In this document: positions 23,083-48,589 of the stretch, piece after piece
Position numbering within the stretch: position 1 is the stretch's first letter
Layout of the letters: every line of letters starts with the position of its first letter
From: Halichondria panicea
Taxonomy: Eukaryota > Porifera > Demospongiae > Suberitida > Halichondriidae
NCBI RefSeq assembly: GCF_963675165.1
Contig: NC_087381.1
Coordinates: forward strand, 1,116,001 to 1,180,000
DNA: 64,000 bases
Direction: 5' to 3'
The notes under the pieces: generated by a model
What the model saw: only the letters and a program-made list of their open reading frames with translations
Database searches by the model: none
Told to the model about the DNA's origin: nothing
Made by a program: the position numbers and the translations under genes

Positions 23083-23646
23083 ACAATACAACTAAGATAT
23101 AATTATAACAGAGCAACTTAGTATACGTATATGAATGTATTCATAAACTTTTTTCATCACATAATTTTATGATAGTCATTATAATATTAGTCTTTTAGTA
23201 CGTATACAGTCATGCACTGTGTGGTTTCATTTTCAATCCCGATTATTGCAGCCAATCTTTCCCTCTGCTGGGTTGCGCCCTCAAGCTTGATGGGTTTACT
23301 GCTATTAATCTCTAATACAATAATCTCAACCTCCACACTTGCCCCATTGTGCTATTCTATTCACACGTGGTTGAAATAACAGAAATGTGTATTTTGGATA
23401 CATTCCTCATTTATATACACAATACTTGTTTACATGGAAAGTGAGAATAATGCCAACTTGAGTAAACAATAACATTGTACAAAATTTAATGTTATACATA
23501 GCTATAGCTTTAACATTAGTTTTGCTCTGACCATGCATTATAATACTTGAGTTCCACGCACATTAATGAACAGTTAATTGAGAGAATAATAATTCTATAG
23601 ATCATTTAACTCTAAAACACTTACACTTTTAATGGAATAAAAAAAG
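23083..23646. repeat. Array spacer
   Basis: This is the standard spacer, nearly identical over long stretches to 3085-3626, so copies 12 and 3 and their spacers descend from one duplication. The exon 4 remnant is at about 23367. Confidence 0.55.
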
Positions 23647-25153
23647 ATGAAGTACAAACTGCGATATTTCTACTCAAAAGGAGCTTTTCTAGTTCTTGTG
23701 TGGATAATGCTTGTAGCATCATCAATGACTTTCCTATATCGTATGTTAACCAAACCAGGAGGTATCCAAATCCCTCTCCACTACAAGGATCAGACACTTC
23801 TTAATTAATTCTGATACCGATGATTGCCTTTGTCCCCATAGCGGGCTGGCTAGCTGATGTACAGTATGGAAACTTCAAGGTGTTTTAGGTTCGGTGTACT
23901 ACTATTATTTGTATCAACGGTATTGACCTGCATTTGTCAGATTATTAAAGAAGAGGGAGTTCATCTAACTGTTACTATGGTTGCTATAGCTACAGCTGTG
24001 TTAGTTGCATATCTTGGAGTTAGTGCATGCATAGTAACAGCTCTTCAGCTAGGCTTGGATCAGATGCCAGATGCTTCATCTGACAACATCATAAGTTTTA
24101 TCAAGTGGTTCATTTTCTCAGCTCTCTTTGGTGTATGGCTTAGTGAGATTATCATACACAGTACAGTACTTTGTGCTTTTGTAGATCCTGATAATATATT
24201 AGTCTCTACCCAGTGTTTGCTATGAGCATTCTGTGCTGTAGTATTTTTCTTTTACCCCCAAAGTGGCTAATAATTGAACCAAAATCACCTCAGTCCCTCA
24301 AAATCATCTACCAAGTTCTTAAGTTTGCAGCCAAGCACAAAGCTCCCCTCAATCGCAGTGCTCTCACATACTGGGAGGAAGATATACCTTCAAGAATAGA
24401 CCTGGGAAAGTCGAGATACGATGGTCCATTCACTACAGAGCAAGTTGAAGATGTGAAAACTGTCTTCAAGATTATTGTTATCCAAATACCATTGTTTATG
24501 GTCTCATTATCATTTCGGAAATTACATGTACATCTTGATCACCAACCTTTACTGCCTATCAATAAATGCACTGCTTCACTTATTAGTCTCTTCACATATC
24601 ACCCGTGTGTCTGTGCAATGTTAGTAGCGCTTATCTCAGAATTTATAGTCTATCCTCTAGTTAAAATAGAACCACCAAGTATCCTGAAACAGATTGGATT
24701 TGCTTGTTTCATCATTGTGACAGCAAATATAGGGATATTGAGTGCAGAAATTGTGAGCTATTTCCATGATATACAAATTTGGATTGAAATAGCTACTTCA
24801 ATAATTGGCGGTCTTTTTCACTTTTCCTTTTTGACAAACTGTATTCTGTTGTTTGCTTGTGCGCAATCTCCATATAACATGCGTGGTTTATTTGCGGGAT
24901 TGCATTTTTACTTCATGGCTCATCGTTAGCCCTTGGGGGAATTCTCTTTAGTATCACGGCTAAATTTTGTGACAAATGCTACAACTATATAATATATTCA
25001 GCAGTCATGGTAGCGATTACATTGTTCGGATTCATCCTGTACTGCCTCCTGGCTCGCTGGTACAAAAGGAGAGTTAGAGACGAGGAATACAATGCACACA
25101 GAGTGGTGGAGGAGGTCTATGATCGATACCTTTCTAACCACATGTATCACTGA
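23647..25153 (+). pseudogene. POT/PTR-like transporter copy 12, several indels
   Basis: Four lesions are visible. An eight-base insertion ('aattaatt') lies near 23803 before helix 2, and one extra T near 23884 ('gtgttttagg'). About eleven bases are missing near 24197 after helix 5 ('gataatatattagtctc'), and one T is lost near 24899 ('gcgggattgc'). The open stretches are 23857-24225 and 24213-24929. The last 65 or so codons to SNHMYH are intact. Its 5' part is almost the same as copy 3. Confidence 0.8.
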
Positions 25154-26486
25154 ACAATTAACTAATTATGTATAATATTGTATCTTATATAGAGTAACTT
25201 GTTATTTCTTTTCATTTGTATATTCATATATAGTACACGCACTATAGTGGTTTCATTTTCAGTTGTGATTATTACAAATAACCGATCAGCCATGTAATCT
25301 TGCATGCCCTCTGGGTTAATTGCGTGCGTGCATGGGTTTACTGCTATAAATGCCAATATAATAATAATTATAGCCATCTCATCCTTGATCAACACGTTTC
25401 TAAAAACACAAGCTGTGCATGTATAGTGTGGATGAATTATCCATTTAATACTTATACTGTTACAGTTACTTGTTTATATGGAAACTTGATACTAATGGTA
25501 GAAATGTTATACGTGCAGTTGAGATATTGTGTAGCTCTATACAATTGTATGCATGCAGGAGTTTTGTGATATATATACCGAATTAACCTGCTGGAAGCAG
25601 ATTTGTGCAGATTACATTCACCATGTATTTAATTTTCTCTCGCTCGTACAGCTGACTGCAAGTGTGACCCAGACTGCCTGTGCATGTTGCCCTGGAGATA
25701 AATGTACTGAAAATGGGTGTCCCTGTGTGTGTATACAAGGGATATGCTGGTGCAGACTGCAAGCAGGCAATCTCCATGAAACATTCACCTCTTCCCATGC
25801 ATGCAGAGGTATCCTCAATATATATTATATTAATACTCATTCTGCAGGCAATGATCTCAGGTTTACAAGCTCCAATACAGAGATATATAGCATGCAATAA
25901 ATTAGAGAAATTAGATAACAGACTCCATGCATGCATGCATGTACATGTACATCATTATTGTGTGTTTCATTGTCTTTATGTGACATAGTTAAAGCAATTA
26001 ATATATTATGCATGGAAGACAATAATTTAAAGATTTGCATCAACTGCCATATCATAGTTAGACTTAGAGGCCAAATATCATCTACGCAACACATTGAGCC
26101 ACAGGCATGAGCTAAATGCAGAGAGTGCATCAGGATTTGTGTCAACCATTATTAGTAGACACAAATTCCCTGAAGCCTGCGCAGGATCTAAGATAAACCT
26201 CCATATACATCCGTTCTATTAAAAAAAATCGCCCGTAATTGTAGGGTAAAGAACGCCTTTTTAACAGTTGATTTACAGTCTACTGTCTGATTTTAGTCAG
26301 TGCAAAATAAGGACTTGAGAAATTTGCTTTGCAAAATAGGCTTATTTTGACTGGACCAGTGCCGCAATTATTATTATTATTCTGGGTAGAACATCAATAC
26401 ATGTATAAATTATAGTAAGTGATATCAGACATACAATGAGGATGGTGATAGGTATAAATGCTTGTTGCCATAGCTACAATGTGTGT
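25154..26486. other. Gene-poor interval between transporter array and centrin-3
   Basis: Apart from a cysteine-rich exon-like stretch at 25651-25790, I see no gene. 26150-26480 is AT-rich and includes the downstream region of centrin-3. No repeat family is recognised here. Confidence 0.5.
25651..25790 (+). other. Cysteine-rich, metallothionein- or EGF-like exon candidate
   Basis: After a good acceptor ('tttctctcgctcgtacag'), one frame reads TACACCPGDKCTENGCPCVC and then IQGICWC, with ten Cys in 26 residues. The overlapping frame reads DCKCDPDCLC, with four Cys in ten. Joined across a one-base shift, these would give a compact CxC-rich peptide like a metallothionein or a truncated EGF-type repeat. 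No start, partner exon or complete gene can be defined, so this may be a relic. Confidence 0.3.
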
Positions 26487-28135
26487 TTAAGTGTCTCCAG
26501 TCATTATCGCCACAAAGTCTTCTTGACCAACTGCAGAAAAATACACGCAAAAAATTAATAATAATATGCATTGCACAAGAAGTTGTACTCTCGAGGAGCA
26601 TGCATATACCGTATAGCGGGAAATTTTCGTGGGCAGGCCGACCTCCACAAAATTTTATCGTAGGCGTGGCTTATCTGAACGTAGGAATGCCGTGCAGCCA
26701 CGAGACTAAACGAAATTTTTACTAACGAAAACTACCGTTTCTCGAGTTGAACGAATTTTTTACCCCACGAAACTTACCCGCTATACGGTATACAAGAACC
26801 ACACAGATAAACTTAGTCCTTTCTTGGTAGAGTATAATATTAATATGCCTTGATTATCTGGAACCTTAATTATCTGGTTTATAGAAAATTAGTAGCCTGA
26901 AAAAGGGGCTCAAAAAAATTTGATACTGCATGCCCACTGAGTAACACCACTATACCTAGTATAAAACTTACTCTCCCCATCATTGTCCGTGTCAAATTCA
27001 TCGATCATTGCTTTAAGTTCATCTTCAGACATGTTCTCTCCCAGTTCCCTAGCAACTCGTCTCAGATTACGTAGGCTGATTTTACCGGTTTGGTCGTCAT
27101 CAAATAACTGGAATGCTTTCACTAGTTCCTCTTTAGGGTCCCTTTGCAACATCCAGTCAGTCACTATATATATGGAAACAAGGGATATTATTTTGTTGGT
27201 TAAAATACAAGCTCAAGCTCAGATAGCTTGTTACTAATGCTCAGTAAAATTAGTAGCTCATTAAATAAATGATCACCCCAGCAGTTGCCTCTATAACGCC
27301 AGTCCTATATATAGTAATAATTATAGGCTACAAAAGTAGCAAAATTGGTGAGACTGACACCGAGGAATGAAAATAGTCATCACTTAGAAAAGTCTGGGCA
27401 GGCATATCATTGTATATATATAACGCACAAAACTATCAACCGGAGCACTGTATGGGTGTGTCTTACTGATCTCTGAGAAATCTTGAAATGATATTGTCCC
27501 TTTTCCTTCTTTGTCGCAGTCTCGCATAATTTTCAACACGTCCGCTTTCTTCACCTCAAAGCCGAGAGCTCTGATGGCCACCTGCCCGGTCGGTGCACAT
27601 GAACATGCAAAATGAATACAGAAACCATTCAAGTTTGTATAGATCTACCCAGGTCATATTATACCCTCTGTACTGTATTCACACTATTGAAGTGCATTGC
27701 ATGACGTGCACTACACATGAAAGTAGTTTAGTGTACATTTAAGACAACACTAAATTATTTATTAGGCAAAACAACTGAATTTATAATTATGGTGCCATAA
27801 TTTATGGGCAAAATGTTCGAATGTTGCTTAGTGGTCAGTCGTCTTTTAACGTCAACTAAGTACAGTAGTATACTGCACAACGAATGTACCTACTATACTA
27901 TGAGATGTGTCAATTGTACTGAGGGTGCCTGGACATGCATACTATACAAAATGGCCTCTTCGGTGTATCAGTATACCTTCAGTTCGTGATAGTCGATAGC
28001 TTGGTCTTTGTCTGTGTCAAAGAGATTGAAGGCCTCCACAATCTCTTGCTTCTGTTCTTCACTCAACTCCCGTCTCTTTCTACGCCTCCCCTTGTCACCA
28101 GGAGGCTCAGTGGCAGCTTTTAAACTAAGACTCAT
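26487..28135 (-). CDS. CETN3: Centrin-3, EF-hand protein of centrioles
   Basis: There are four exons: 28135-27977, 27581-27467, 27163-26972 and 26530-26487. They join in frame with GT..AG borders into 169 residues. The start MSLSLKA is followed by a basic patch and [12 protein letters not shown], the centrin-3/Cdc31 signature. The first EF-hand loop is [12 protein letters not shown], and [20 protein letters not shown] follows. The second loop ([12 protein letters not shown]) and third loop ([12 protein letters not shown]) are degenerate as usual in centrins. The fourth (DTDNDGEIGQED) is canonical. The protein ends in AIMTGDT, matching the centrin-3 C-terminus rather than the KKTSLY end of centrins 1 and 2. 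The known role is centriole and basal-body duplication, and in yeast Cdc31 spindle-pole duplication, through binding Sfi1-type helices. It is transcribed divergently from the PH/RUN gene, 309 bases away. Confidence 0.94.
26607..26790. mobile_element. MITE with taccgtatagcggg ends, copy 1
   Basis: The inverted ends 'taccgtatagcggg' and 'cccgctatacggta' enclose about 184 bases. The interior ('cgtgggcaggccgacctcc', 'taggcgtggcttatctgaac', 'gtgcagccacgagac') matches the element at 52760-52966 in reverse orientation. It has no coding capacity and is probably non-autonomous. It lies just downstream of the last centrin-3 intron acceptor, within intron 3 of that gene. Confidence 0.85.
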
Positions 28136-28444
28136 ACTCTTCACGTTTCTTCACAGCAGCCTTTAAATTTTTGCTGAGCTTGCATAGTGACATTTTGAAA
28201 GGAAGGGGGAGGGGCTCGATCAACCCTTGCTACAGCTATAGCTGAGCATGTACAAGCCAGTTACAAGTATAAACAAGAGCATCTGAAGAGATATTCAAGA
28301 GTTGGAAGGTTGCTGCAATCTTCAAGACGTTGCTACGATACACAGATAGATTGAAGAAGCGTTAGGCATTAAAATCAAGAGCTCTAATTGTATACTGAAT
28401 TGGAAAAGCTCCTGAGAGTGTATACAACTTGATTTATTATAATC
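28136..28444. promoter_or_regulatory. Shared divergent promoter region of centrin-3 and PH/RUN gene
   Basis: Only 309 bases separate the two start codons, which point away from each other, so the interval must carry both 5' leaders and both promoters. It is less AT-rich than the array spacers. No TATA box is obvious. A short upstream ATG frame (22 codons) precedes the centrin-3 start on the minus strand at about 28191. Confidence 0.6.
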
Positions 28445-42498
<14,054 letters not shown>

Positions 42499-42959
42499 GT
42501 GAGTGGGCGTGTGCGATTGGAGTGTGTGATGTGTGATGGAGTGTGTGATGAGTGGGAGTGTGTTCTATGCTGTGCACAAGGTCAGCTTGTATATAGTAAG
42601 ACTGTTTCTGCATGATAGCCGATTGATTTAATAGTCGGCTGAGTTCTTCATATAATCGTGTACGTATTTTTGATTTGAAAAAGCTTTAGGAAAGTTTTTG
42701 TTTGTCATGCATCGATTGAGACATATTATGGTAGTCGTATGTCTTCGTTAATCTGTGATCTGTGTAAAATTATACTCTGAAACCACATAGCTATGTATAG
42801 CTATAGAAATTACTGTAACTGGTATATCTACACAAAACCACAACAGTTTGCACAATAACTGGAGTGAATTGACTGTCTGTCCTTTGACACTATCACTACA
42901 CAAATTCTATCTAGTATATAATTATAGCTATGTATCTTTTTTGTAGTTGTATCTATAGT

Positions 42960-44247
42960 TCACTGTTCCTCTGTACTGCTTCTCTGCTCATCTTGCTCAT
43001 CCGTTTGTACTTTAAGGCACCGGTCGACTTCTTTGATGACCTTTCCTCCGTACCCTACGTGGTCATGGTCATGGTGGTCATGGTGATGGTGATGAAACGC
43101 TGGCCACTCTTCGTCGGTCGTCCATAGCCCAGGCAGATTAAAGTTTGGGATGTAGGTGATACCAATACGATCGTATACAGTAGCTGAGGCAGCCATCACC
43201 TTGCTTATGTGGCCGCTATAGTTCACCGTAGTGGGGTTGATGTAAGAATTTTCGTGTATAATTTCCAGGTATGTGTCATCCCAGTTGGATTCCTTGACTG
43301 TGAAACATTGTATATCCGATCTGTCTGATTTCTGAAATTTTTTGAAATATAATTATAATGCACTTATTAGACAACATCTTATTCTAAGTTCACTAACTGT
43401 TATAATTATCTTACGTCCTTTTGTAGTAGGAGAACGTACGTAATACGGGAATTGCTTATCAAAAAATTAATTACTGTAACTCAATTTTCAAAGCAGACAT
43501 TCTGTATAATAATTTGTTGTGGGTTGGATTGTTGGTGACTCACATACAGAAACCTGACTTGGTAATCATCGCCTGTTAATTTTGCACTTGTGACTTCCAA
43601 GTATGTGTTTGGTATCACAATGTTAGAGATATGGTACTTGGGGTCATCCACTTCGCCAACGTTTTTAATCTTCATTACAACTGCAAGATAGTGAGCATTG
43701 TAGGGACATACAGTATACTGAGTGGTCTCATGCAATAGAGAGGTGGTCTCTTTAGGGAGGTCAATAGTGATAGCATTGTAAGGATAGTACTGAGTGGTCT
43801 CAATAGAGAGGTGGTCTCTTTAGGGAAATCAATATAGTGATAGCATTATAGGGACAGTACTGCATGAGTGCATGGTCTCAGCAGTATCTTATGTAGCTAC
43901 GTTTTTGGACAAGCTGTACCGTCAATGGAGTCGTATAATTATATGCTATAATTCCGTACTAACGTCATACATTACATGCCCATACCAGAAAGATTTGACT
44001 CCCATCTCCCTTGATATGTTTCTGGATCGTAATTTAACGTTTGCTCCTCTGTGCCTACATACATCAATGACGGGAGTTGGTCCTTTGCCCTCACCCACAA
44101 CTTAAAGTATGGTTTTTTTCCTTGAGCTTTTTCAGCCAACTGAAAGTAAGCACATTGCATGCATGAGTAAACCACATGCATCTGATTATTATAAGTATAT
44201 ATTATTCTCACCTCTTGTGCAGTTAAAAATGAACCCCGAGTCACCAT
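42960..44247 (-). CDS. A-B-C module protein with His/Asp-rich tail (gene B)
   Basis: Exons 44247-44212, 44139-43986, 43680-43544 and 43331-42960 join in frame (phases 0, 1, 0) to 232 residues. Exon 1 gives MVTRGSFLTAQE. Exon 2 (segment A) has KPYFKLWV and YVGTEEQTLNYDP. Exon 3 (segment B) has VVMKIKNV and VIPNTYLEVT. Exon 4 begins segment C and then runs into a tail unlike the paralogues, with HHHHHDHHDHDH at about residue 195 and an acidic, Gln-rich end. There is no signal peptide or membrane segment, so the protein is probably cytosolic. I do not recognise the family; a beta-trefoil-like fold is only a guess. A piggyBac-like element ends ten bases upstream of the ATG and may have replaced the original leader. 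The gene converges on the 3' end of the PH/RUN gene. Confidence 0.72.
43690..43860. repeat. Local tandem repeat in intron of gene B
   Basis: The unit is roughly 60 bases ('gatagcattgtaaggatagtactgagtggtctcaatagagaggtggtctctttaggga' in pieces) and recurs three times with small changes at about 43690, 43770 and 43840. Confidence 0.7.
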
Positions 44248-44257
44248 TCTTTGACAG

Positions 44258-45162
44258 TTAACCCTTTCCCCGTTGAAGCCGTCATATGACGGCCACTCTA
44301 GTGGTCATTTTCAAAAATTTGTTGTGCCCGCTGTGTTGGAGCTATACTATACTGCTTGTACCAGCACATGCGCATTGAGCTGCTCTTTCACATGGTATAT
44401 TTAATATCTTGCCTCGAGGTACGCTTTGCACAGTACTGCTCAAAGAAAAGTGACCGCATGTGACTAATCGATAATGGCTTCGAGATCTTCTTAGTACAAC
44501 CTCAGTGAGGTTCTAGGGCAGCTAGACAGTGAGGAGAACGATGCTTATGGCCTTGTTGAGTGAGAGGACAGTGACTGGGATCATAGCTAGATAAGAAACT
44601 ACCTCAAGCTAGAAAATATAGAGCCTGAGGAACCTGATGAAGAAGCTCTTGGGATGGACTGAGTTCCTGGATCTGGTAAGTCTAGAGTAGCATATGTAGT
44701 CTCAATAGCTTCAGTATAACTGTTTAGGCTAGTTAGTATACAGTAGTGGGCATCATGAGCCACCATTGAACTTGTAAACTTGTGTGTAGGCGAAGAAAAC
44801 ATTTCCCGGGAAAATGGCGTCTGCCGATGTGACCTCACAGACAAGTTTCTGCTGATCCTGCTTGAACCATGTCTCCGTGAGAACATTGAGAACACTTATT
44901 CAGTGTTTTTAGTCACTTTGTGCCTTCATACAATATTATTGTTTGTGTACATAATTGTAAATGTTTGTAAACAATCGCTAATTAGGGGGGTGGTCAGTTG
45001 CTAGGTAACGATGATGGTGTCAAGATACCTCTGGGGTCTGCGCTACCTGTAGGAAATAGTTACAAGTCATTTCAATGTATGGTTCATGATATATGAATTT
45101 TTAAAGAAAAACTGTATTTATTCTGTATTTTCTTTTTTTAATTAAAACGGGGAAAGGGTTAA
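44258..45162. mobile_element. Non-autonomous piggyBac-like element with TTAA target sites
   Basis: The element is 897 bases, bounded by TTAA on both sides (44258-44261 and 45159-45162). It has 13-base inverted ends ccctttccccgtt and aacggggaaaggg, as in piggyBac transposons. A subterminal palindrome 'gccgtcatatgacggc' follows the left end. The interior holds a stop-ridden acidic coding relic ('...GQLDSEENDAYGLVE') like the N-terminus of piggyBac-derived proteins, on the plus strand near 44474-44660. It is clearly not autonomous. Confidence 0.88.
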
Positions 45163-45663
45163 GAGAGTAGAATTGTAATTCTTGATTGTCCAGGAGATGC
45201 TATCAAACCAGCATTTAAGACTGAGGGCTACTTATAAATGACTGATGGATACTGATAAACTAAACTGTTTTTATAGAGCCACTGATCTCAGAGGTGGGGA
45301 TACTTTACTGCATGCCAGGTTTACCTCAATTCCTACTAATATAGTTGCGTTTAAGCCATTTCTGAGCACCTGTTGTTTACGTCTGTTTATCACATATGCT
45401 TCTTAATTACATTACAGCTGTTATTTGTAATGATTCACAAGGAAACACTTTGTTTCATGTGAACATTACGTCATGCGTAAAATTGATTTTCAGTGCTAAT
45501 GTACGACATGCATGACTGACCTATGTCCCTTTTTGATTCTAAATGTTCTCTACAATTGACAGCACAAAATACTTAATGATTTCACAAAAGCATTACTGAT
45601 GATGAAAATATTTTATGGCACTGTTTTCAACAGGTGACAACTATAACAATACAGTTCAAATCT

Positions 45664-48349
45664 TTATTTGTTTGATAAATCAGGTATGCTGATAATGTTG
45701 TAAACTCTGAATGGGAAGGAATCAGATCTTGTCCCAACAATTTGATTCTTCTGAAAGAAGCTGGGATGCAAACAGTAGCTCCCTCCATCCTTTGTTGTAT
45801 ATACGAATCCGATCCGTTTTTTGTTAAGAGGACTAGCTCTCAGTTGCCATTTGGGAATATCTTTGATGTCTGCATACTAATTAAGTACATGGTTTTATTA
45901 TGAGATTCACTGAATCAATGCAAGTTAATTGTAAAGGGTCTATCACGTTCTTGTATACTTAACCCCACACCCCCTCCGTCTGCTAAATTACTTTAAATAT
46001 TTCACGTATCCTTAAATTAGATTTCGGCTCATAATTATCGACATAAGATATGTACATATGCTTCTATTGAACTCACATGCTCAAATTTGACCAGTTTTTC
46101 ATCTTTACCACCACTGGTTTTGCCAAAGTTGGCTTTGGTTATCGTCAAGTATTCTTTTGGACGCACCATGGTTGACAAGACATACTCCAGTCTTTCTGAA
46201 TCTGGCTGATGTATCTGCATTACAACTGTATTTGTGCACACAGCGTGTTTAAGGTGTTAGTGTGATTGTATCACAATATATAGCGTATCTACTATGTACA
46301 TAGATATTAGTGTACTTATAATTGCAACAGAGATCTACTAAATGACAAAGCCTCATCTAATCCAGATATACTGTTTCTAGGCCGAACATCTTAGTTAAAG
46401 TATTATAGCGTTTTACTGTCTGGCAATAATTATACGTATACGTTACTGTTGCAAATGCACTGCAATGAACTGCATACTACAGTATACATACAGCCCTGTT
46501 CAACTCACTTGAAATGTAAGTATATTAGGCATACACCATAATTATAGGATATAGACTCTGTGTACTATTCTACATGCTTGAGCTAGCTTGAGGTCAATTA
46601 GTGCATTTCTGCTTGAAATTCGTGCATGCAGTTCACTTTATTGTAGTTTACCTGATAGATCAGTTGTCCCTGGAAAAGCTTCAAACTTCAATACATTATT
46701 TTCGGTGTCCAAGTAGGTGAGTTGTGATGTACCCCCAATGTCGAAAAAAAAATTTTGTTCTTTAACCTTATCTTGTATCTATATGTTAATTATTATAATT
46801 ATAATGCATGCATACAACAGCTATATAGGTTGCTGTTAATTGTGTTAATTTTTCATTCTGCCTTTATACCTGTCGTATTGTGAGAGGGCCTTTAAATTGT
46901 ATCCAAAATTGAGCATCAACCTAAAAACCAAACCAATACGGAATATATATGTGATAACGCCAGATAAAAAATATATTGCGATATATTTTTACATTTTATA
47001 AACTGTAACTTACAGCTGGGTCAGAAAGAGAATGAGTCAGTATTTGTAGTGCATGGCAATACTCCTCTCCCTCCGCATTTTCAATGTACGAATACTTCTT
47101 GTCAGCTTTGCTCATAGAGAAGTAGTAGTAGCCGTCTGGTGAGCTGCTCTCTTCAGCCACAATGGTACCTGACTCAGGCTTCAGGTAGTAGAATTTGTTG
47201 TGGCCTTTGCTGTCAGTGGCACTCACGTACAGAGCAAATTTCGTCTCAGAGCCTGGATGATGGTGACGTTTGAAGAGCTGGCTTTGATAAAATACTTGTC
47301 CCTGAAATAATAAGCTAAATTTTTACTGGTGTATGTTATAATAATAGTTGTGACCACAATAATATATATAAGTCTTGTACCGTGATGTGCTTTGACACTA
47401 AGGAATATCCATTGAAACTCTCAGGATACTCCAGGGTACAAATTCCATGTACCCTGCTAGGGTGTACATTCATATACCCTAGGGTACATTGACTTGTGGT
47501 CAGCCTAAAGCCCACCCTCCACCCAGGGCTCTCTTCGCCCTCGGGGAATACATACAACTGCCCTCGTAGTACAAATCCAATTAATACACCCTTGATATCC
47601 ATGGTTACAACTATTACTTGTATCTTGTTATAATTATGTAGGTCAATAATTATGCTTTGCATGGTATAATTATAGTGAACATTTTTCTTTTATAAAATAC
47701 CTCGATTTCCTTTGGTGCGGTAAACCTTACAGCACGCTTCTTTGAGCGCACTTTTTCCTCAGTGACTTGAAGATACGTATCTTTGACCACCGTATTTGAG
47801 ATAACGTAGCCGTGTTGATCGCTAGCTCCTTGTTTTGCGAGCTTCACCATCTTCATAACATCTGCAATAATTATTAGTTTAGTAAGTATGAGTATGCAAT
47901 TTCTAAGACATGCATGCAGACCAATACTTTTTGCAAGCAGTTTTAATACTCTATATATCTTAACTTGTAATGTACCGGCTACTAAAGGAAATCTGGATTG
48001 CATTTCTATATTTTTGTGCTGCATGCCTGGGAATTTTCTTTCAGTGGCCTAATTCAATTCTCACCGGATATATTTCCATGCTGTTTCTTTGTCGGATACA
48101 GCAGCTCGAAGTTCTCGGTGCTAATGTAGCTCATTTCGTAGACATTCTTCAAGCTATTTCCTTTTCCAGTGGTCCATGTAACAGACAGCTTCATGTAAGG
48201 CTCTTCACCTGTTGCTATAGCATCAACCTATAACAAGTAAGGATTATTAAAACTGCATGGCTATGTATTTCAATTCAACTCACTTCTTCTGCCGTAAGAT
48301 AGGTTTCTGATCCATTGTCTTTTCCATCTGTGTCCACTGGGCTTGCCAT
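45664..48349 (-). CDS. Double A-B-C module protein (gene A)
   Basis: Eight exons (48349-48284, 48227-48065, 47861-47701, 47301-47014, 46920-46870, 46778-46652, 46225-46077 and 45876-45664) join in frame to 405 residues. The last acceptor was chosen upstream of a nearer AG because only it keeps the frame. Module 1 is exons 2-4: segment A (EEPYMKLSVTW, YISTENFELLYP), segment B (VMKMVKLA, VVKDTYLQVTEE), segment C (KFALYVSATDSKGHNKFYYL). Module 2 is exons 5-8: A (AQFWIQFKGP, YLDTENNVLKFEA), B (VVMQIHQP, VRPKEYLTITKA), C (IGFVYTTKDGGSYCLHPSFF). The matching exon phases show internal duplication of one module. There is no signal peptide or transmembrane helix. Function is unknown. Confidence 0.78.
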
Positions 48350-48589
48350 ATTTTTATCGGGCGAGGCTGATTTCTGATTGGAGGATTGGAGGACTCTTAA
48401 CTCGAACAATGGCAACTAGGTGCTTAGCTGATATTGTAAATTTCTCATTTCAAGCTTTACTTTTATAGTAACCAGGGAAATGTGGGCATGAAATTTCAAA
48501 CCTGTAAAGTTACACGATCCTCTATGTCAAGCCTGATTTTAGCAGACTATCAATTCCAGATTGTTTATGCTACGCATGGTAGCCATGGA

